NCBI GenBank assembly: GCA_016183985.1
Contig: JACPDN010000010.1
Location: 558,001-622,000 of the forward strand
Direction of reading: 5' to 3'
Length of the DNA: 64,000 bases
Source of the DNA: Pseudomonadota bacterium
Lineage (GTDB): Bacteria > Pseudomonadota > Alphaproteobacteria > Dongiales > Dongiaceae
In this document: positions 60,760 through 64,000 of the stretch, piece after piece
Layout: every line of letters begins with the position of its first letter
How positions within the stretch are numbered: position 1 is the stretch's first letter
Translations under genes and position numbers: made by a program
The notes under the pieces: model-generated
What the model was told of the DNA's origin: nothing
Databases searched by the model: none
Seen by the model: the letters and a program-made list of their open reading frames with translations, nothing else

Positions 60760-61440
60760 ATGGCGATGCGCGATTTCATGGACAAGCTGAGGGCGCCCAA
60801 GAGCCTTGTGGGTCCGGCCATTTCCGATCCGCGCGCCATCTTCAACCGCAGGCGCAGTCGGCTTGCCTGGTTGAAAGTTGGGCTGCCCGTGGTCGCCATC
60901 GGCATCATCGGCGTGCTCACCTATCTCAATTACAAGCATCAGAGCGACACGGTGGTGAGCATCCCCGTGGTAGAGGATATGCCCAAGCTCGATGTTGGCA
61001 TGAAGGTGAGCGGCATCGCCTTCGAAGGAAAAAGCAAGTCCGACCGGCCCTTCTCCGTCACGGCATTGAGTGCCACGGAAGCCAAGAGCAACAAGGATCT
61101 CATCGATCTTGAGGAGCCGCAGGCCGAGATCGAGCTTTCCGCGCAGACCTGGATCGCCGTCACGGCCGAACACGGCACCTATGACCGCAAGCTCGACAAG
61201 GTCGATCTTAACGGCGCCGTCACGGTCTATCACGATAACGGCCTGACCTTCTCGACCGAACAGGCGGCGATGGATCTCAAGACCAATACCGCCTCCGGTT
61301 CGATGCCCGTGACCGGCAAGGACGAGAAGCGCGAGCTCTCGGCGGAAGGCTTCGAAATGCTCGATGACGGTGCGACGGTGCTCTTCAAAGGGCGCTCGTA
61401 TCTCAAGATCTTGCCCAAGGGGAAGGGAAGCGGGGAATGA
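60760..61440 (+). CDS. lptC: LPS export protein LptC
   Basis: A bitopic inner-membrane protein of the LPS-export bridge: one N-terminal helix (VGLPVVAIGIIGVLTYLNYK type, residues about 40-58) and a periplasmic beta-jellyroll with repeating strands (PQAEIELSAQTWIAVTAEHG, LNGAVTVYHDNGLTF). 226 residues. It overlaps lptA (ATGA) and follows kdsD by nine bases. Confidence 0.9.
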   Translation: MAMRDFMDKLRAPKSLVGPAISDPRAIFNRRRSRLAWLKVGLPVVAIGIIGVLTYLNYKHQSDTVVSIPVVEDMPKLDVGMKVSGIAFEGKSKSDRPFSVTALSATEAKSNKDLIDLEEPQAEIELSAQTWIAVTAEHGTYDRKLDKVDLNGAVTVYHDNGLTFSTEQAAMDLKTNTASGSMPVTGKDEKRELSAEGFEMLDDGATVLFKGRSYLKILPKGKGSGE

Positions 61441-62366
61441 AGGCGCTCGCCATGACCAATGCGCCGCGCGCGCGGTTGAAGAAGGCCCTGTCGGCAAAGA
61501 ACCTGTCGGCAAGAATTTGGCTGCTCGGCGCGGCATTGCTCCTGCCTGCCGCATTTCTCGCTGCTCAAGGACTGCCTGCCGCGGCGCAGGAAGCGACGCA
61601 GGATGCTTCGGCCGCCGCACCGGCCGCTTCCGGCGGCGGCATGGGTTTTGGTGATGATACGCAGCCTTTCGAGCTTGGCGCCGATCAGGGCATCGAATGG
61701 CGCAGCAAGGAAAAGACCTATACGGCGCGCGGTAACGCGCTCGCCAAGCAGGGCAATTCCTCGATCGGCGCCGATACGCTGGTTTTCTACACCAGCGCCG
61801 ACGACAGCACCTTCGACCGCATTCTTGCCACCGGTAACGTCAAGGTCACCTCGGGCAGTTCGGTGGGCTATGGCGACAAAGGCGATTACGACGCCACGCA
61901 GAAGCTGCTGCTTCTGACCGGCGGCAATCTGAAGATCACCAGCGAGAACGACGTCGTCACTGCCCGCGACCGCATCGAGTACTGGACCGGGCGCAATGCC
62001 ATTACGGCGATCGGCAACGCGCTTGTGGTGCGCCAAGACACGCGCATCAACGGCGACAAGGCAACGCTCTATTTTGTCGACGACCCGCAAGGCAAGAGCA
62101 AGCTCAGCCAGATCGAGGCCGATGGCAAGGTCAAGGTTCTCAACAACGGCCAGACCATCTACGCCAATCACTTCGCCTATAATCCCGACACGGATATCGC
62201 GCTGATGACCGGCGACGTGCGTATCGTCGACGGCCAGAACGAGTATCGCGGCCAGCGGGCGGAAATCGACAACAAGCGCAAGATCAGCCGGATCCTGGGC
62301 GGCGGTCAGCGCGTACATACGTTCATCAAGCCGAAGAAAAATGCTGCGAGTACAGCGACGCAATGA
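61437..62366 (+). CDS. lptA: LPS export protein LptA
   Basis: Periplasmic bridge component: signal-like segment (WLLGAALLLPAAFLAAQGLP) then the OstA-type beta-jellyroll with segments ARGNALAKQGNSSIGADTLV, GNVKVTSGSSVGYGDKGDYD and MTGDVRIVDGQNEYRGQRAE. 309 residues, longer than Escherichia coli LptA (about 185), which is usual for alphaproteobacteria. The start may be the ATG at 61452. Overlaps both neighbours by four bases. Confidence 0.88.
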   Translation: MKALAMTNAPRARLKKALSAKNLSARIWLLGAALLLPAAFLAAQGLPAAAQEATQDASAAAPAASGGGMGFGDDTQPFELGADQGIEWRSKEKTYTARGNALAKQGNSSIGADTLVFYTSADDSTFDRILATGNVKVTSGSSVGYGDKGDYDATQKLLLLTGGNLKITSENDVVTARDRIEYWTGRNAITAIGNALVVRQDTRINGDKATLYFVDDPQGKSKLSQIEADGKVKVLNNGQTIYANHFAYNPDTDIALMTGDVRIVDGQNEYRGQRAEIDNKRKISRILGGGQRVHTFIKPKKNAASTATQ

Positions 62367-63208
62367 GTGACGGCGCGGAAAATACGGAGCGGGACGAGGC
62401 CCGACCTGCCGAGGTGGTGCCGGAAGGTGCCGCGAACGGGCATGCCTCGTTCATGGTCAATGGTGCGGCGGTGGATCCAACCGTGGTCGAGGGCCTGTGC
62501 GCCTATCACTTGGGCAAGCGCTACAAGAAGAAACCTGTGTTGCGCGATGTTTCCGTGGGCGTTCAGCGCGGCGAAGCGGTTGGGCTTTTGGGCCCGAACG
62601 GCGCCGGCAAGACCACCTGTTTCTATATCATCACGGGCCTCATCAAGGCCGATGCGGGTGCCATTTTCCTCGACGGGCAGGAAGTGACCGACCAGCCGAT
62701 GTTCGAACGCGCGCGCGGCGGCATCGGCTATCTGCCGCAGGAAGCCTCGATCTTCCGTGGCATGTCGGTCGAAGACAACATCATGGCCGTGCTCGAAGTG
62801 GTCGATAACAACGCCGCCTCGCGCAGCGCCCGACTTGATCAGCTGCTGGACGACTTTTCGATCGCACATCTCCGAAAAGTGCCGGCCATGGCGCTTTCCG
62901 GCGGTGAGCGGCGGCGTGTGGAAATCGCCCGCGCGCTCGCGACAAAGCCCAGTTATATCCTGCTCGACGAACCGCTGGCGGGCATCGACCCGATTGCCGT
63001 CAACGATATCCGCGACATCATTTCGCACCTCAAGGACCGCGGTATCGGCGTGCTCATTACGGACCACAATGTCCGCGATACGCTGGAAATCGTCGATCGC
63101 GCCTATATCCTGCACGAAGGCGAGGTCTTGCGGGAAGGCAGCCCCGCCGACATCGTCTCCGACGAGGATGTCCGGCGCGTTTATCTTGGAGAAAGATTCT
63201 CCCTGTAG
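62363..63208 (+). CDS. lptB: LPS export ABC transporter ATPase LptB, N-terminally extended
   Basis: Cytoplasmic ATPase of the LptB2FG exporter. Walker A GPNGAGKTTCFYIITGLIK, Q-loop YLPQEASIF, signature LSGGERRRVEIARAL, Walker B ILLDEPLAGIDP and H-switch TDHNVRDTL are all present. About 45 residues (polar, mainly Ala/Glu/Gly) precede the ABC domain, which starts near LCAYHLGKRYKKKP, so total length is 281 rather than about 240. A later start inside the extension cannot be excluded. Confidence 0.93.
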   Translation: MSDGAENTERDEARPAEVVPEGAANGHASFMVNGAAVDPTVVEGLCAYHLGKRYKKKPVLRDVSVGVQRGEAVGLLGPNGAGKTTCFYIITGLIKADAGAIFLDGQEVTDQPMFERARGGIGYLPQEASIFRGMSVEDNIMAVLEVVDNNAASRSARLDQLLDDFSIAHLRKVPAMALSGGERRRVEIARALATKPSYILLDEPLAGIDPIAVNDIRDIISHLKDRGIGVLITDHNVRDTLEIVDRAYILHEGEVLREGSPADIVSDEDVRRVYLGERFSL

Positions 63209-63221
63209 TACCCTTGCGCCA

Positions 63222-64000
63222 TGGCGATAACGCAGCGCATGGACTTACGCCAGGCACAGAGCCTGGTGATGACGCCGCAGCTCCAGCAGGCGATCAAGCT
63301 GCTTGAGCTTTCCAACCAGGAACTGACGGCCTATGTCGAACAGGAACTGGAACAGAACCCGCTGCTCGAACGCGGCGAGGACGAGCGTGCCGCCGCTGGC
63401 GAAGAAAGCGGACGCCTTGCCAGTATGGAAGCCTTGGCGAGCGATCCCACAGATGCTCCTTCGCCTGACCGGCTGGTCGACAGCAGCGAATACGTGCAGA
63501 GCGGAACCATGGGTGACGAGCGCCAGTCGCCGCTCGATACCGATTACGACAATCTCTACAACACGGCCGAAGACCGCTCGGCGGAACGCGGCGGCGAGAC
63601 CAGCGGCGCCGCCGATAGTGGCTTCGGCGATGCATGGACGAGTGGCGGTAGCGGCGGCCGTACTGATTTTTCCGATTCCGAATTCGGCATCGAACAGACT
63701 CTGAGCAAGCCGGAAACCCTGCGCGAGCATCTCGAGCGCCAACTCTATCTCGATATCCACGAACCGACCGAACGATTGATCGGGTTGCAGCTCATCGACA
63801 TGCTGGATGATGCCGGCTATCTCAGCGGCGACCTTGCATCATTGGCCGAGCGCCTGGGTTGTTCGATCGCTGAGATCGAGGCCGTGCTGGGGCGCCTTCA
63901 GCAATTCGATCCTTGCGGTGTCTTTGCGCGCAATCTGGCGGAATGCCTGGCGCTGCAATTGAAAGAGCGCAATCGCCTCGATCCGGCGATGCAGGTGCTG
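63222..64000 (+). CDS. rpoN: RNA polymerase sigma-54 factor (3' end outside window)
   Basis: The open frame runs to the window edge (about 259 codons). Region I, the activator-contact segment, is visible: DLRQAQSLVMTPQLQQAIKL, followed by SNQELTAYVEQELEQNPLLE and an acidic region II, then the core-binding part (PTERLIGLQLIDMLDDAGYL, CSIAEIEAVLGRLQQFDPCG). The start at 63222 follows lptB by 13 bases; an in-frame ATG at 63240 is possible. Alphaproteobacteria commonly have rpoN after lptB. Confidence 0.95.

Noticed and set aside
59794-61620. 608-codon minus-strand open frame
   Set aside because: Antisense to kdsD, lptC and the start of lptA; no recognisable protein features.

Overview
The window is ordinary chromosome from a high-GC alphaproteobacterium, most probably Rhodospirillales-like (Azospirillum or Dongia type). 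Pointers are the gltD-gltB order, a mesaconyl-CoA hydratase gene directly before sdhCDAB, lptC-lptA-lptB-rpoN, a TipF-like degenerate EAL protein, a GTTC-N7-GTTC LexA site and a one-domain RNase D. No species is claimed. The histidine kinase is cut by the left edge and rpoN by the right edge.

Layout. 0-13.8 kb: PAS histidine kinase, nitrilase-family amidase, fatty acid hydroxylase-like protein, cysteine-free rhodanese-like exported protein, a LysR gene divergent from choline sulfatase (betC), a quinone reductase-like enzyme divergent from a second LysR gene, a BigR/SqrR-like persulfide sensor with two half-size YeeE/YedE transporters and a flavin reductase-like protein, a HAD-IIA protein, TipF-like EAL protein and pyrD. 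14-25.6 kb: an S24-type repressor that has lost its serine, a LexA-controlled small unknown gene, class IV aminotransferase, TerB, DinG-like helicase, a GGDEF-EAL protein, a small unknown protein, an XRE regulator, AmpG-like permease, SelW-like protein and a histidine phosphatase. 25.7-31.1 kb: leuD, leuB, a universal stress protein behind an FNR/FixK box, a small exported protein, asd and a GNAT gene.

31.3-35.3 kb is the only clearly accessory stretch: visibly lower GC, with a two-gene minus-strand unit encoding 670- and 357-residue proteins I cannot assign, next to about 0.7 kb of poorly coding DNA. 35.3-45.9 kb: pdxY-like kinase, SDR plus a membrane protein, mch-sdhCDAB (central carbon metabolism), a class III nucleotide cyclase convergent with sdhB, a pentapeptide-repeat protein and a phosphoglycerate mutase-like enzyme. 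46.2-54 kb: NTF2-like protein, serine hydrolase, NUDIX hydrolase and gltD-gltB (ammonia assimilation). 54-58.5 kb: uppP, GT87 membrane protein, small membrane protein, class I amidotransferase-like protein and an NDUFA9-like reductase. 58.7-64 kb: tRNA-Leu(CAG), RNase D, then kdsD-lptC-lptA-lptB (KDO precursor and LPS export) running into rpoN.

The most notable signals are regulatory DNA: a near-perfect 28-bp palindrome over the -10 and ATG of the persulfide-sensor gene (predicted leaderless), a LexA box on the -10 of an uncharacterised gene, a perfect FNR box before usp, a 33-bp perfect palindrome between gltD and uppP, a 41-bp inverted repeat between leuD and leuB, and two paired REP/BIME-like elements. 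No CRISPR array, rRNA, insertion sequence or prophage was seen.
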